In this document: positions 1 to 13,000 of the stretch, piece by piece
Layout: every line of letters starts with the position of its first letter
Position numbering within the stretch: the first letter of the stretch is position 1
Origin: Fistularia commersonii
Lineage: Eukaryota > Chordata > Actinopteri > Syngnathiformes > Fistulariidae
Reading direction: 5' to 3'
DNA length: 64,000 bases
NCBI GenBank assembly: GCA_037954325.1
Contig: JBBMNZ010000003.1
Location: 11,299,465-11,363,464 of the forward strand
Translations under genes and position numbers: made by a program
The notes under the pieces: model-generated
Databases searched by the model: none
The model's input: only the letters and a program-made list of their open reading frames with translations
Told to the model about the DNA's origin: nothing

Positions 1-495
1 CTTGGATTACGTTCACATAAGTGTGCGTAATTGGATAGGAGAAGCAGAGAAACTGAATTATAACTGTTTGTATAGATATAGTGTGGAGAACAAGTATTTA
101 ATGCACTGCTGATATTTCAGTTTTTCCCACTTCCAAAGCATGTAGAGATCTGTAATTTTTATCATAGATACTTTTCAACTGTGAGTGATGGAATCTAAAA
201 CAAAAATCCAGAAAAACACTTGTGCACTGTTCTACTCTAGCCTCATGCAGGGCACTATTTGTTAATTAGTTATTAATAATAACTGACAATTATATGCGAT
301 GATTATCAGTTATCAATCAAAGTTCTTGGAATATCATTAACTCAATAATGATACCAATCTTCGTTTGGGGCACTACCAGCAAAGCTGGAAAATAATACCT
401 AATGAGTGGAACAAAGTCTCAAGAAATCACACAGTACTCCCAAACAATAACCAAGAAACCCCCCTTTTGAGATATAATGAAGTTTCTATGACAAT

Positions 496-497
<2 letters not shown>

Positions 498-540
<43 letters not shown>

Positions 541-612
541 GCGTGTGCGTGTGCGTGTGCGTGTGCGCGTGCGCGTGCGCGCGCGTGTGTGTGTGTGTGT
601 GTGTGTGTGTGT
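498..612. repeat. (GT)n/(GTGC)n microsatellite
   Basis: About 115 bases of alternating purine-pyrimidine, mostly GT with GTGC and GCGC interruptions. It creates long spurious Cys-Val or Thr-His open frames. Just downstream (620-690) short degenerate repeats of ACTACCAAAATG occur three times. Confidence 0.95.
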
Positions 613-839
613 TGGACTTCAAAAATGGCGTCAGCCTCAGAAAACTACCAAAATGGCGGTCTGACTACCGAACTACCAAAATGTTGACGGTTGTAGTCCA
701 AAGGCTACCACCTGGTGCTACCTCGTGACCAGGGTTGGAGGACACAACGGAATGGGTGAAAAGCCAATAAATAATGTCCTGTGTAAATGCGTTTCTGTTA
801 AGAAAAGGAAGGAAAGTAGAGAGAGTTAGACAATCAGCA

Positions 840-2548
840 AGTTTACAATGTAACAATAGCAATGATATCTAATATCAAAGACACTCATATGGCAATGAGT
901 TTGGAAAATCTTTGCTATCTCATTGTTCCTGCTGGATAAGGAGCCTCTGGATTTCTGGTATTTCCTCTTCAAGCCTGTCCAGGTTTCTTTGAAGCGACCA
1001 AGTGTCAAACGGAGTTTGCTGCCCAGGGAAAACAAAGATCCAACCGCTGATACAGTGTGGTGCTGCAGCAAGCAAACCTCCCAGGAACCGTTTTGGTCGT
1101 CTGCTATTACTGAGATCATTCTCAGTGACCAGAAACTTCTGTAACTTGCCGACCATGTGGATTGTTGTTTACGTGGCATGTTCCCACATTAGTCATTTGT
1201 TCACCACTTAGTCTACCCTCTGTTAATTTTGGAGCTACACGAATGTGTTTGCGATATACATCCCAGGGATCCAACCGCACGTAGACTCTTTGGGTGTATA
1301 TGTGTCAATGGGTAATTAGGAGGCCTGGTTGTTCTTGAAGAACATTACTGGTAGGTGGGCCGGGCTCAACCACATCCAGGAGCATTGTGGCAGGCAGACT
1401 AAGGAGGCTGCTGAGAATCCAAAGGAGTCCAATCTGTAACAAATTGGAGTTGGATCGCTACAGAACAGAGGGGATGATGTGCTAGGAGTTGGTGCATGCG
1501 GGTGGGTGAGTGGAGCATACAGTTAATCCTACAACTAAGGTGTTACATCTTCCCCTCCTCTAGTTGGAGCGGGCTCCACAGTGGGCCCGGTCACATTGCC
1601 GGTAGAGTCCTGGTGCTCCGAAGCATGCAGCCCCCAGAATGAGACAGACCTAACTATTAAGCACAGAGGTAGTGCTAACATATACAGCTTCCATATCAAA
1701 CTTGCGCAGGCCGCACTAACATTAAACTTTCATCTTAAGGCGGGGGCCTCAAACTATCGTCAAGCAGGCCGCAGTTGGCCCATGGGCTGCGAGTTTGAGA
1801 CCCCTGATCCACATAGGACCTTCGGGAGGTCCAAGCAGGCATCTTCATCATAGTAGAGGTGGTGGGAAGGAAGTGAGGGAGAAACACCAGCGAGGACTGG
1901 GAATTTGGTTGCTCTAACAGTCACAGTGTTGGCTGTCAGCCAGGCCTTGGATTATAACCATCTTGTGGTTGTGGCCATATTTGACTTAAGTGTCATAGCC
2001 CTGCAATGCCATCATTGATGTGGCAATGCAAAAAAAGCCGCTGGCTTTTCAGGAACGTGACGGGTTGGTGACAAGTTTCTATAATCACCTTCTGGCCTCC
2101 AATATAGCTGCAGAAGTCTTCCACATCCGACACTGTGGCCAGCTGGAGAATTTGGTCTCTACGCTGCTGAGGGGTCTGCTGGTATAGGCAATGATTCTCT
2201 TCTCAGTGTATTATTTCTGTGCCAGAGCAGCACTGAGGCAATGAGGTGAGAAGCTCGCCTCCTGGTGGAACTCTCTGTCCCTGTCAAGGTAGTCGAGACA
2301 CTGGACAAAGCAGATTTTCTCTTTTTGTTCTGAAAGGTGAAAGGGATTTGTCTGGTCCAACGGTCAGGGAGGGGGATAGCTCTCCCATGACTAGAATTGT
2401 CAGTTTGAACGTCATGGAAGGAGCCGTCAACCAGCATCCCGAGAGGTTGCTTTGCTTTCACCTGGATTGGGACATTGGTGAGGATTTGATCCAGCAGGTA
2501 GGCCGAATGATTGTTCTCTTCAAGCAGAGGCCTGCCGCAAAGTGACAA
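840..2548 (-). pseudogene. Degraded retroelement with RNase H-like and envelope-like remnants
   Basis: Reading the minus strand from 2548 down, there is an open stretch (2159-2548) followed near 1960-2120 by a short segment resembling the end of a retroelement reverse transcriptase/RNase H region. Further down (about 1450-840) another segment begins with a hydrophobic leader-like stretch and later shows a hydrophobic fusion-peptide-like patch after a basic KRF motif, which suggests an old envelope-like gene. Stops and frame shifts break all parts. No matching terminal repeats were found. It sits inside the Tc1-like element. This is an old, non-functional copy, and the family (Ty3-like or retrovirus-like) is uncertain. 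Confidence 0.35.
1735..1806. mobile_element. Short hAT-like remnant
   Basis: GGGGCCTCAAACT on the left and GAGTTTGAGACCCC on the right are inverted copies enclosing GGCCGC...GCGGGC-type sequence. This is the ends of a hAT (Charlie-type) element with almost everything between them lost. Confidence 0.45.
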
Positions 2549-2879
2549 GTTGAGCTTACCAAAGAGCGAGTAGGGTTGGAAGAAGGCCTGTGAGCCAGGT
2601 ATCCTCTGACCCTTTATGATTATGAGATGGATGGGGGCACTTGCAGTGCGTGCAGGGATAGGCAGGCATGGAACTTGGCAGGCATGAGGGATAGTTTGTC
2701 ATGATACCATGTTCCCTGGTTCAGGAGACAGGGGATGTTTTTCAGTGCTACCCTAAGACCACAGGACTTGGTCAACTGTAGCTGGGCACTGAGTCTAACA
2801 ATGATGCTTTTCTGCAAAGGGGACAGGACGATTTCACTGTATTGAGGGAGGGATGGATGGGGCCATGTAGCATAAGATA

Positions 2880-3210
2880 TTGGCCAAAAACCTCCTTCCC
2901 TCAGTAAGACCCTTGAAGATGGGTCATGGCTGAGTGTTCCAGCATAACAACACCCCGAAACACACAGCCAGGGCAACTAAGGAGTGACTCTAAGAAGCAT
3001 CTAAAGGTCCCTGAGGGACCTAGCCAGTCTCCAGACCTGAACCCAGTAGAAAATCTTTGGAGGGAGCTGAAATCATTGCCCATTGACTGCCCCAAAACCT
3101 GAGGGATCTGGAGAAGATCTGTATGAGAGCCAAAATCCTTGCTGCAGTGTGTGCAAACCTGGTCAAGAACTACAGGAAACGTCTGATCTCTGTAATTGCC
3201 AACAAAGGTT
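2880..3210 (+). pseudogene. Tc1-like transposase C-terminal remnant
   Basis: Broken reading frames on the plus strand give pieces typical of the end of fish Tc1 transposases: the HNNTPKHTA block near 2945, then the end of the protein near 3100-3210 (motifs such as MRAKILAAVCANLVKNY and NKGFFTKY). Several stop codons and frame shifts separate the pieces, so no protein can be made. Its place next to the right inverted arm fits a single Tc1 element. The N-terminal DNA-binding half was not found. Confidence 0.7.
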
Positions 3211-3762
3211 TCTTTACCAAATATTAAGTTCTGTTTTTCTGATGTATCAAATACTTGTGTCATGCATCATACAAATCATACGATGTCTTTTTTGGGATTT
3301 TTGTTTCAGATTCTGTGACTCACCGTTGAGTATCTATGATAAAAATTACAGACCTCTACATGCTTTGCAAGTGGGAAAAGCTGAGGAATCAGCAGTGTAT
3401 CAAATACTTGTTCTCCCTCTTTTTTAATTTTCAGGAACAGCTTTCCTTTGTTCCACTGAATGAGGAGGTACCAGATACCAAGCACTGTTCCTAACATCAC
3501 TGTACACTATAATGTTCTCCTTCGCGGGCTCGGAACGAGAACCATGTTTCCTTGCTGGTGGTTGTTCAAACCCGCGCGCCTGGCTCGCTGTTAGTCTGCA
3601 GCTGGGTCCGTGGGTGGCAGCAGCAGATGTGGGGAAACCAGCACTGTGGTCCACCTGCAGCTGGATTAGGTGTCCACTGCCCTCCAGCAGAGGACTAGGG
3701 AAGTCCACACTGAGTGTGTGTTTGGAAGGAGATCCTCCTGATGTGAAGCTAAAGCTCAGCGG

Positions 3763-5774
3763 GTTGTGATGTTTAGACTGATGGGGTTCCCGTCTGACTG
3801 ACCTCTCTTTGTTTGTCTGTCATGCATGTCCTCTTCAGTTAACGGTAATTCTGCTCCAGATTCTCCCCCTCTGACTTCTCATTGACACCATGTGTATTTG
3901 AAAGTGAATGGAGAACCTGTCTCGTTGATTAGCCGTCCATGATCCATGTTCACCATAAATGTGGGAATGTATTAACCTCATCTCCAGCGCAGCTGTGTCT
4001 GTCCGTGCCACCAAACATGCAGAAGCAATGCAGGCAAATCCATTTTTGGCTTCACCTTGTTCTCCTGGCCCATTGGACTTCGAAAACCACCCTGATGGTC
4101 CGGTCCTCTCTGAAAGCCACGCTGAGCTGCTAACCGGGACCAAAGCATGGCTTCCAGAGGCATTACATTGACCTGGAGCAAAGCCGGCTGTCATCTTCAT
4201 GCTGGCAGCTTCCACAAACCCAGAGAACTAAGTGTGACTATTTGCCCGACCCTGCTGGCTGGTAGAAGAATATCGTGCTTTATTGTTTGGATTGTTTCCC
4301 TGGACTAACTGATGTGGTTGGCGCTTTCTATGTGGCACGTCGAAAAGAAAGCATCACCCAGGGTGGGACTTTAGTAGAAACCAAACCCGGGAGTCCCAGG
4401 TCCATCCTGGACCAGGAGTGTGAACTCCGGGTCCATGTAGAAGATGCTGAGCTATGTGAGTCTGTCCTGGCCTGTTACTGGCACCACCGGCCATGTCCTT
4501 CTCCTGCACGGTCTCTCCATCTCCAGCTGCAGAGCTGCACAGTCCGTTATCCCCTTGGTGCAGATGCTGGCTGCTGATTGCAGACGTGCAGCTGGAACCC
4601 ATGGACGAAGTGGAGCTTTAGCTTTCAACATTGTTAAACCTCATCTGTATCTCACCTGGAGACTAACTAGAGCCTGGCTCTAGTCTGCAGTCCAGGGACA
4701 GGCGGATCAGTGATGGTCCTGGACATTCCAACTTAAAGGTTGATTGATATCAAAGGTATTCTAACGGCCATAGTAGTCAGATCTGCGTGAAGGTCTGCTC
4801 TGACCACCCAAGCGGAGTCCTACTGCAAACTAGAGCGTGTGTGGCTCTGCCCAAACACCCAGCAGGTGTAGTGGGGCAGTTGGTTGCGTTGCAGAGGCTG
4901 AGAAGAATCGGATGTTGTGCAGTAGGGCGCCATTACTCTGGTTTCTACTATCTGTCCCACCACCTCATGGAGACCTTCTCCTGCCTCCATGCTTCTGTGC
5001 TGTTGGGTCACCATTAATCTGTTTTTTTCTTTCTTTTGTCGTGTTTTCCCGTCATGCTTTGTGCTGCTGCTGCCTGACTTCGCCCTGATGACTGTTCATG
5101 GCTCACCCTCCCTTCCTCCACCTGCGTCTAACCTTATCTTCAACTTTTCCTCCCCTTCATCCTGGATTCTTTCTCTCAATTTTTTTAAATCTGTTCGCCT
5201 CTTATCCTCCATCCTCTTGTCCATCCCACCTCTTGCCTTGACTGCACCTCCACTGTTCTCCTGCACCTTCTCCCGTTCCTCCTTTCTTGTGTTTGTGTGG
5301 TGTCGCCCCGGTGCAGAGGAGGCTGAAGGTAAGTCTCCTCAGATCTCACAATCATTCCCTCCGGATCAGCTGCCACCAGGAGAGTAACCCTGACCTCTCC
5401 TTGGTTCCTGTTCCCTCAGTGTCCAACATCGACCACGTCGTTCTGGATGAAGACCATTCTGGATCCAGGAGGCTACAGAATCTCTGGAGGTGAACCAGAC
5501 ACTCAACATAGACATGAGAGAGGAGTTACTGTTACAAAATATAGATGTCAGAACATTGAGATGGGAATGTTGAAGGTCATCAGCTGAAGGTTCTGTGTCT
5601 GGACTCCTACCAGCAGCTTCTGGTTTGAAGGTTCTTTGTCTGTGGTCCTGTACCAGAAGCCTCTGTTTGGACTATAAGCTTCTGGTTTGAAGGCTCTGTG
5701 TCTATGGACCCATACCAGAAGCCTCTGTTTGGACTTGTACCAGAAACTTGTGATTTGAAGGTTGTGTGTGTGTT
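3763..5774 (+). repeat. Duplicated 2-kb block, copy A (inside supt5h)
   Basis: This block is nearly identical, in the same orientation, to 27401-29345. Both start with GTTGTGATGTTTAGACTG and both end in AAGGTTGTGTG. Copy A carries two intact supt5h exons (5317-5328 and 5420-5489). It also has one extra internal unit of about 60 bases around CCAGAAGCCTCTG (5650-5740) that copy B lacks. The part before the exons (3763-5300) shows no coding exon I can recognise; its open frames are shared by both copies and look fortuitous. Confidence 0.93.
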
Positions 5775-6293
5775 GCAGGGACTCCAGGGAGGAGGCCTTG
5801 GGTGAATACTACATGAGGAAGTACGCCAAGTCATCAGGCGGTGAGCAGTGAGTGTCTCCGGTTCTCACAGAAATTGATGAATCGCTGTTGGAAGGTGAAG
5901 ACCAGATGCTTGCTCAGCTCCCCTCCATGTGAGGAAGTGCGTTTTGATGTTTTACTGCCTCCTGACGGGACCTCCTGGTGGTCCACTCTGGAAGCCCAGT
6001 CTGCGACTGTGTCGGTCTCATGTTCATGTATTCTTGTTTTGTGCTGAGAGATGAACCCTTCTGTGTGTCTCCTCTTCGCTGCAGTTACTCTGGGGGGTCA
6101 GAGGAGCTGTCAGATGACATTACGCAGCAGCAGCTACTTCCTGGGGTCAAGTATGTAAAACGCTCCTCCACTAATTGGCTGCCTGTAACAGCTCAAGCTC
6201 CTCCTAATCTCACAATGTGTTTGTCGTCACCAGGGATCCAAACCTTTGGACGGTCAAGTGTAAGGTGTGTGTCCCCTTTTCACAATGCCTCCT

Positions 6294-6327
<34 letters not shown>

Positions 6328-6992
6328 GAGGTTTGCTCAAGGTGTTGTTTTCTTAAGATCGGAGAGGAGAGAGCCACGGCCATCGCCCTCATGAGGAAGT
6401 TCATCGCCTATCAGTTCACCGACACAGTAAGGTCCCTTGTTCTAATGCTTCACTGTGATTGGCCGATGACAGCAGGTCTGGAAACCCTATCTCCACTCCC
6501 CGCAGCCCCTGCAGATCAAGTCTGTGGTGGCACCAGATCACGTGAAAGGCTACATTTATGTGGAGTCATACAAGCAGACTCACGTCAAGGCCGCAATCGA
6601 GGGCATAGGCAACCTGAGGATGGGCTTCTGGAACCAGCAGATGGTTCCCATCAAGGAGATGACTGATGTCCTCAAGGTGGTGAAAGAGGTGACCAACTTG
6701 AAGCCAAAGTCCTGGGTCCGGCTGAAGAGGGGCCTGTACAAGGACGACATTGCGCAGGTACCAAGCACCTTTGCCCGCATCGGACTGGAGAATCCAAAAA
6801 CTGTAGGCATCCAGTTGGAGCACAAATCAGATGATCTTTTCTGATCTTCTCTTCTCTGGTTTCACTGCTTCCTTCTCCAGGTGGACTATGTCGAACCTAG
6901 TCAGAACACCATCTCCCTCAAGATGATCCCTCGCATAGACCTGGACCGCATTAAGGCCAAGATGAGCCTGGTAGGACACAGACACACACACA

Positions 6993-7036
<44 letters not shown>

Positions 7037-10000
7037 GTGCACTGATGGGTAACTGCTCCTGTCTGTCCTACAGAAAGACTGGTTCGCCAAGAGGAAGAAG
7101 TTCAAGAGACCTGCTCAAAGGCTGTTTGATGCAGAAAAGATCCGGTATGAACACACATACACACAATGACTCAATGTTTGTATACTTGTGTGTGTGAGTG
7201 AGACGATTGTTTGATTGACAGGTCCCTTGGCGGCGAGGTCAGCCATGATGGGGACTTCATGATCTTCGAGGGGAACCGCTACAGCCGCAAAGGATTCCTA
7301 TTCAAGAGCTTTGCCATGTCTGCCGTGGTGAGGAGAAGGGCCCTGTAGAACCTGAGAAATGCTGAATCTTCAATGATGGTTGTTGTTCGATCTTCATGCT
7401 GGCACCAGGTCAACCTGTCTCTACGGAGACTGGGTCAGGGGTTTAGCTTCTTTCATTGGTCACTTCCAAGCTCCTGGAAGTAAGTGTGTGTGTGGGCGTG
7501 TGTGTGTCAGATCACAGATGGGGTGAAGCCCACACTGTCAGAGCTGGAGAAGTTTGAGGACCAGCCTGAAGGAATCGACCTGGAGGTGGTGACCGAGTCA
7601 GGTGCTGTACTCTCTTGGCTGCTACTGGATCAAACAAGGGTTGCGCTCTGTCTACTGGCTCAACAGTCTGTTTGTTTGTCCCTTCCACAGGTAAAGAACG
7701 GGAACACAACCTGCAGGCTGGTGACAACGTGGAGGTGTGTGAGGGAGAGTTGATCAACCTGCAGGGGAAAATCCTCAGCGTGGACGGGAACAAGATCACA
7801 ATCATGCCCAAACACGAGGACCTGAAGGTACGTGCACACACAAACATACAGCCATCTCCACAGACTCACTCATACTTGAAGATCTTCTATGAAGACTATT
7901 TCCATGGAACAGGGAATGATGTGGAAAACCTTGGTCAGTGAGGGCAGCTTTCTGCCTCGACCGGTCGGGTGGAAAAGGGTTAGAGATAGGATGCAGGGGT
8001 GCGATGCGCCATTAATACTTCTCAGAGTGGAGATATGTGTGTGCTCGGCAGGATCCCTTGGAGTTCCCTGCCCATGAGTTGAAAAAGTACTTCCGGATGG
8101 GTGACCACGTGAAGGTGATCGCTGGCCGATATGAAGGCGACACGGGGCTCATTGTCCGGGTGGAGGAGAACTTCGTCATCCTCTTCTCTGATCTCACCAT
8201 GCATGAGGTACCCTGCCCAGATGTCCTCTGACCACGCCCAGGTCACCGGTCCCCGCTTCGTCCCTCTGACCCGCCGCCTTCCACTGTGTTTGCAGCTGAA
8301 GGTCCTGCCCAGAGACCTGCAGCTCTGTTCGGAAACAGCGTCTGGCGTGGACGCAGGGGGGCAGCACGAGTGGGGGGAGCTGGTCCAGCTGGACCCACAG
8401 ACGGTCGGGGTCATTGTCAGACTGGAGAGGGAGACCTTTCAGGTGATGCTTTGCTCTACAGTGAATGTGCAGAAGGTTTTATCTCTGAATCAGAGCGTGG
8501 CCCTCAGACAACCCTGGCATGTGTCCCCCAGGTATTGAACATGCACGGGAAGGTGCTGACAGTGCGCCACCAGGCGGTAAACCGACGGAAGGACAACCGC
8601 TTTGCTGTGGCTCTGGACTCGGAGCAGAACAACATCCACGTCAAGGACATTGTGAAGGTCATCGACGGGCCACACTCAGTACGTGTGCCTTAGGGCGCCG
8701 CATGTGCATTATAAATAAATAAAATCTGCATGTAAATTAGATCCATGTTCGCAGGATCACTGAGCTCTCCATGTAGCATTTGGACTCCAGATGTGTGCAT
8801 GTGTGCGTGTTCAAACTCACTCCAGTTAGAGAGCAGAGAAGATGGGGTCAAGGGAGGGTTTGAAGATGTCCAAGGTCCTCTCCTAGAGCTGCGATGTTCT
8901 TGTTGTGTCTACCTGCAGGGCCGTGAAGGTGAGATCCGTCACCTGTTCAGAGGCTTCGCCTTCCTGCACTGTAAGAAGTTGGTGGAGAATGGAGGAATGT
9001 TCGTCTGCAAGACCAGGCACTTGGTGCTGGCCGGTGGGTCAAAGGTGAGCCCCGGTGGACATCTGGACCATCGCCAAACGACGGACATTCACCCAACATT
9101 TAATCCTGTAGTCCTGGGATCCAGGAGTCAGGCTGGTCTGATGGTGTCCACCTGCCTCTTTCAGCCCAGGGATGTGACCAACTTCACTGTGGGGGGATTC
9201 GCGCCCATGAGCCCCCGCATCAGCAGCCCCATGCACCATGGCGGGGGAGGTCAGTGCGCGCGCCACCTTTACTGTCTTAGCCTGAAAGTCATTTGAGGTC
9301 CTGTAGCTTCACCTGCGGCTTGTGGAGGTCAGTGCTCCACACAGCTTCTGGGCCCCTTCCCATTGAGGAAATGGTGTTTCCCAGTGGAACGGGTTCCAGT
9401 GACCTCAGAATGAAACCTTTCTATAGGCAATACGACTGATTTCTGCCAGATGCGGAGACAGCTCTCTCAGTGCTGTTGATCTCTGCTCCAGATGGAGCTG
9501 AGACCGGGTCCTTGGCTGGTCCAAATGTTAGAAGCTTGAGGTCAGAGCTAGCACAACATCTGAAGCCAAAGGTCTGGGCTGTCTCTGGTCCAGGCGGTGA
9601 CAAGCTGAATGTCAGAGGGGTGTCTGCTCACTACCTGCCACCTAATTGGCTCAAAGCATCAGATGTTCTTCCAGCTCAGACCTGTTGTGGGTCATCCTAA
9701 CATTCATGGAGGTGTTGTCCCGTTGCAGGGGCCCAGCAGAGAGGAGGTGGAGGAGGTGGGATGGGGCGGGGACGAGGAAGACGAGACAACGAGCTCATTG
9801 GTCAGACGGTCCGCATCTCCCAGGGTCCCTACAAAGGTGAGAGGCTCTGAAGGGAGCTGCTGCTGCTCTTCTCACCTTTCTCTCAAGCTGAACCTGCCCT
9901 GGTTCCCCAGGTTACATCGGTGTGGTGAAGGATGCCACGGAGTCCACAGCCAGGGTGGAGCTTCACTCCACCTGTCAGACCATCTCTGTGGACCGACAGC

Positions 10001-13000
10001 GACTGACCACCATGTATGTTCCCTCAAACACACACACACGGACTGCTTGCCTGTCATTCATTGGACGTCTCTGGTCCCACACAGATCCTGTAACACAGCA
10101 GGAGGCACTTAAATCAGCTAAGATCTTCTCAGTAGATTATGTGAATACAAAAATCTCAGTAGAACCTTTGACTGCAAAGATCTTCTCAGTAGAACATGTG
10201 AACACAAAGGTCTAGGCGGAATTCAGTCAGGAGATGTTGTGAGCAGGAGGTGGCCCAGAAGGTTCTGTCCACCTCTCCTGAATTTGAGGTGTCCTCTAGC
10301 ATCCACTTCTTCAGCGTTGACCAGGAGCAGCACGTGTCCTCTGAAGTCTGTTAGATCTTACCTGTTTGATGAGGAGGCCACACTTGCTGTATTTTCCAGA
10401 TGAGACCTCTTGCATCGATGCAATCAGGAGTTCCAACTGTGGTGTGGAGCAGGGCACATTGTGTCCATATGTTGTCCATACCCAACCCCACCCCTGTTGT
10501 CTGACCTCCAGTGGATGGAGATGCTGACTCGCACAGAGCAGCAGCCTGGGGTTGGAGGTGTTAGGGGTGTTATCTGGCCTCGGACCAGAGCACCCTGTTG
10601 GATCTGAGATCTTTTTACCTATAGGCCCGGGGTACCCTGCTTTCAGCTAGTACTTTGACGTGTACAGCCACCGTGTGGGCCAAGAAACCCAATCCCAGGA
10701 AAAGCGTGGTTCCAGGATTGGATTGGCCGCTAGCTTCCAGGCTCTGCAACAATGAAGCAAACACAGATAGAGCTCCACCTCACACTGCCTTTCCTGAGGC
10801 TGTCATGCAATGCCACACATCTGCTCAGCATTTCACCCTGAGTGTCACACTGAGCCCTGCCGTCCCCTGGTCTTCTGGTGGTCCTCTATGTCTCCTCTAA
10901 GCTTCCAGACACCGTTAATTTCTGGATGAAGAGTTTGCAGGGTGTGACCTTCGGCTGACTGGGATGCTGAGTGCGCCGTCACAGTAGACTGGTCTGTGGT
11001 GGTGACACATTCTGTATGAATATGTGGAGAAGGCATGATTCACATCTTGATCATCATCTCAGCCTCACCCTGTGTATGGAGATCATATCTGTTCCCTTGT
11101 GCTCTGCAATCCTCTATCATCTTGGTCTTTCCTGCAGCTTTGGTCTAGTCCATGGGCTACCTGGGCTGGGCCCCCCTCATCAGAGACCTCAGGGGACTTC
11201 CCGGTTGTAGGTAAATTATTTGCCTGTTGTCCGCTCACTGACCTTCTCCTCCCCCCACAGGGGAGCCAAGAAACACAGCGGGATGACCTCCACCCATGGC
11301 CGCACTCCCATGTATGGCTCCCAGACTCCCATGTATGGCACAGGCTCCAGGACACCCATGTACGGCTCCCAGACGCCGCTGCACGACGGTGAGCCCTTGC
11401 TTTCACAGGGAGAAGACCTCTGGACCACACCCTCAGACACAACCAGTTTTGTGAACAATGAAGGGAGGCAGTGACCTTCAGACCTCCAGGTTACCATCAT
11501 TAAAAGGCGGCGCTCACACAGTGTTCCTCTCTCCCTCCAATAGGAAGCCGCACCCCTCATTACGGCTCCCAGACCCCGCTGCATGATGGGAGTAGGACGC
11601 CGGGTCAGAGCGGCGCATGGGACCCCAGCAACCCCAACACACCCTCAAGGTAACACACACTAAAACTCAGGTTGAGGACCATAACATGCCAACTAAAAGC
11701 ACCCGGTCTCCTCTTAGGAATGAAGAGGAATATGACTTTGGCTACGACGACGAGCCCTCGCCGTCCCCCCAGGGGTATGGGGGGACTCCCAACCCGCAGA
11801 CCCCCGGGTACCCAGAGGTCCCCTCACCACAGGTCAACCCCCAGTACAACCCGCAGACCCCTGGCACGCCCGCCATGTGAGTAGCCACCACAGCTCACTC
11901 CTCAGCAGACCTTCATGTGTTCTCCAGCCATCCCAGGGTTCAGGGCTTCAAAGATGGGGCCATCGCAGTCCAGCAGACTCATGACTAGTGGTTCGGGAAG
12001 AACCGGGTCATCCCATGTCCTTCAGTGTGTGGGAAGCCTTCAAACGTACTGATCCAGGACCTGGATCCTGGGCCAAAGCCCAGAGAGTGCGAAAGAACCT
12101 GATGTCAGAGACGATCTGCTCAGAGGAAACCTCTCAAACTTCCAAGACACCCTAAAGCAGGGGTGTCAAACTTATTTCTCAGCCTAGGTAGATGTCAAGT
12201 AGGCCGGACCATTAAAATAATAGCATACTCAACAATAAATAACCAAAATATCATATCTTTCCTGTTTTGGTGGAAAGAAGTACAAGGAGATTAGGAAAAT
12301 CTTGGAATTTAATGACCAATCCTTTTACAAAACATTTCATGAAACACCTCATATTTCCTTAGACAAAAGTGCAATTTACTTCTATCATTCACATGTATGC
12401 GTTGCAATCATGTGATCATGCGATAATTGGTATTGAAAAATATAGTAATGCACTTAAAGATTAAATGAGACTTGAAAAGAAAGGGATTTCTAAACCATTT
12501 ACACATGTGCATGTAGAATCTAAATTTAATCCCTGCCTACACCCTCCAAACTAAAAAGGGTGCTTTTAAATGTGTAAGGATTGGAGTATTCACCTGTCCT
12601 GTAAATGTGTAAACTTCATGCATGAAACATGCATAAACATACAATACATACTGAAAATGTATGGCGTTGCATGAACAGTAGAATTCCATCATACTCGTTT
12701 GTAGTGAAGCTGGTGACTAACATTAAATTCTACATATTCGCTAGCAATTAGCTTGCTGGCTTTTACCGCTGCTTCACTGATTTCTCGGCTATGAGTGAAA
12801 GTGGACCGCTGTTTCCTCAGACCCGCCAGCAATTTGTTGATCTTATCTCTTCTCAGTTGTTTTTGCAAGCTGTCATATTTTTCGCTCTGATGAGTCTTGT
12901 AGGGGCGCCGTATATTATATTCCTTAGATACCGAAACTTGTTCCAAACATGCTAAGCACAAAAGTTTCCCGTGCGTCTCCGTAAATAAATAGGACGTAAT

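Larger units (their letters stand above)
83..3418. mobile_element. Tc1-like DNA transposon with long inverted ends, interrupted
   Basis: The left arm (about 83-216) and right arm (about 3290-3418) are inverted copies of each other over roughly 130 bases; both carry the tip GGAGAACAAGTATTT and the block around TTTTTATCATAGATAC. A second copy of the tip-like motif (GTATCAAATACTTG) lies inside the right arm near 3244, as in IR/DR-type Tc1 elements. Between the arms are a damaged Tc1 transposase tail and an unrelated retroelement remnant, so the element was enlarged by later insertion and is dead. The pairing of arms is seen directly; the family is inferred from the arms and the transposase remnant. 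Confidence 0.75.

Noticed and set aside
365..728. Overlapping frames rich in Cys-Val or Thr-His over GT tracts, here and at many other sites
   Set aside because: They are translations of dinucleotide repeats in every frame, with no gene structure.
4275..4577. 100-codon frame, also present at 27909-28211
   Set aside because: It is shared only because the 2-kb block is duplicated. Both copies differ at random codon positions and no family or splice sites fit.
5155..5180. CTTCATCCTGGAT could read FILD as in the Spt5 N-terminal acidic region
   Set aside because: The following residues do not match and no acidic stretch or splice border is present; coincidence in a C/T-rich intron.
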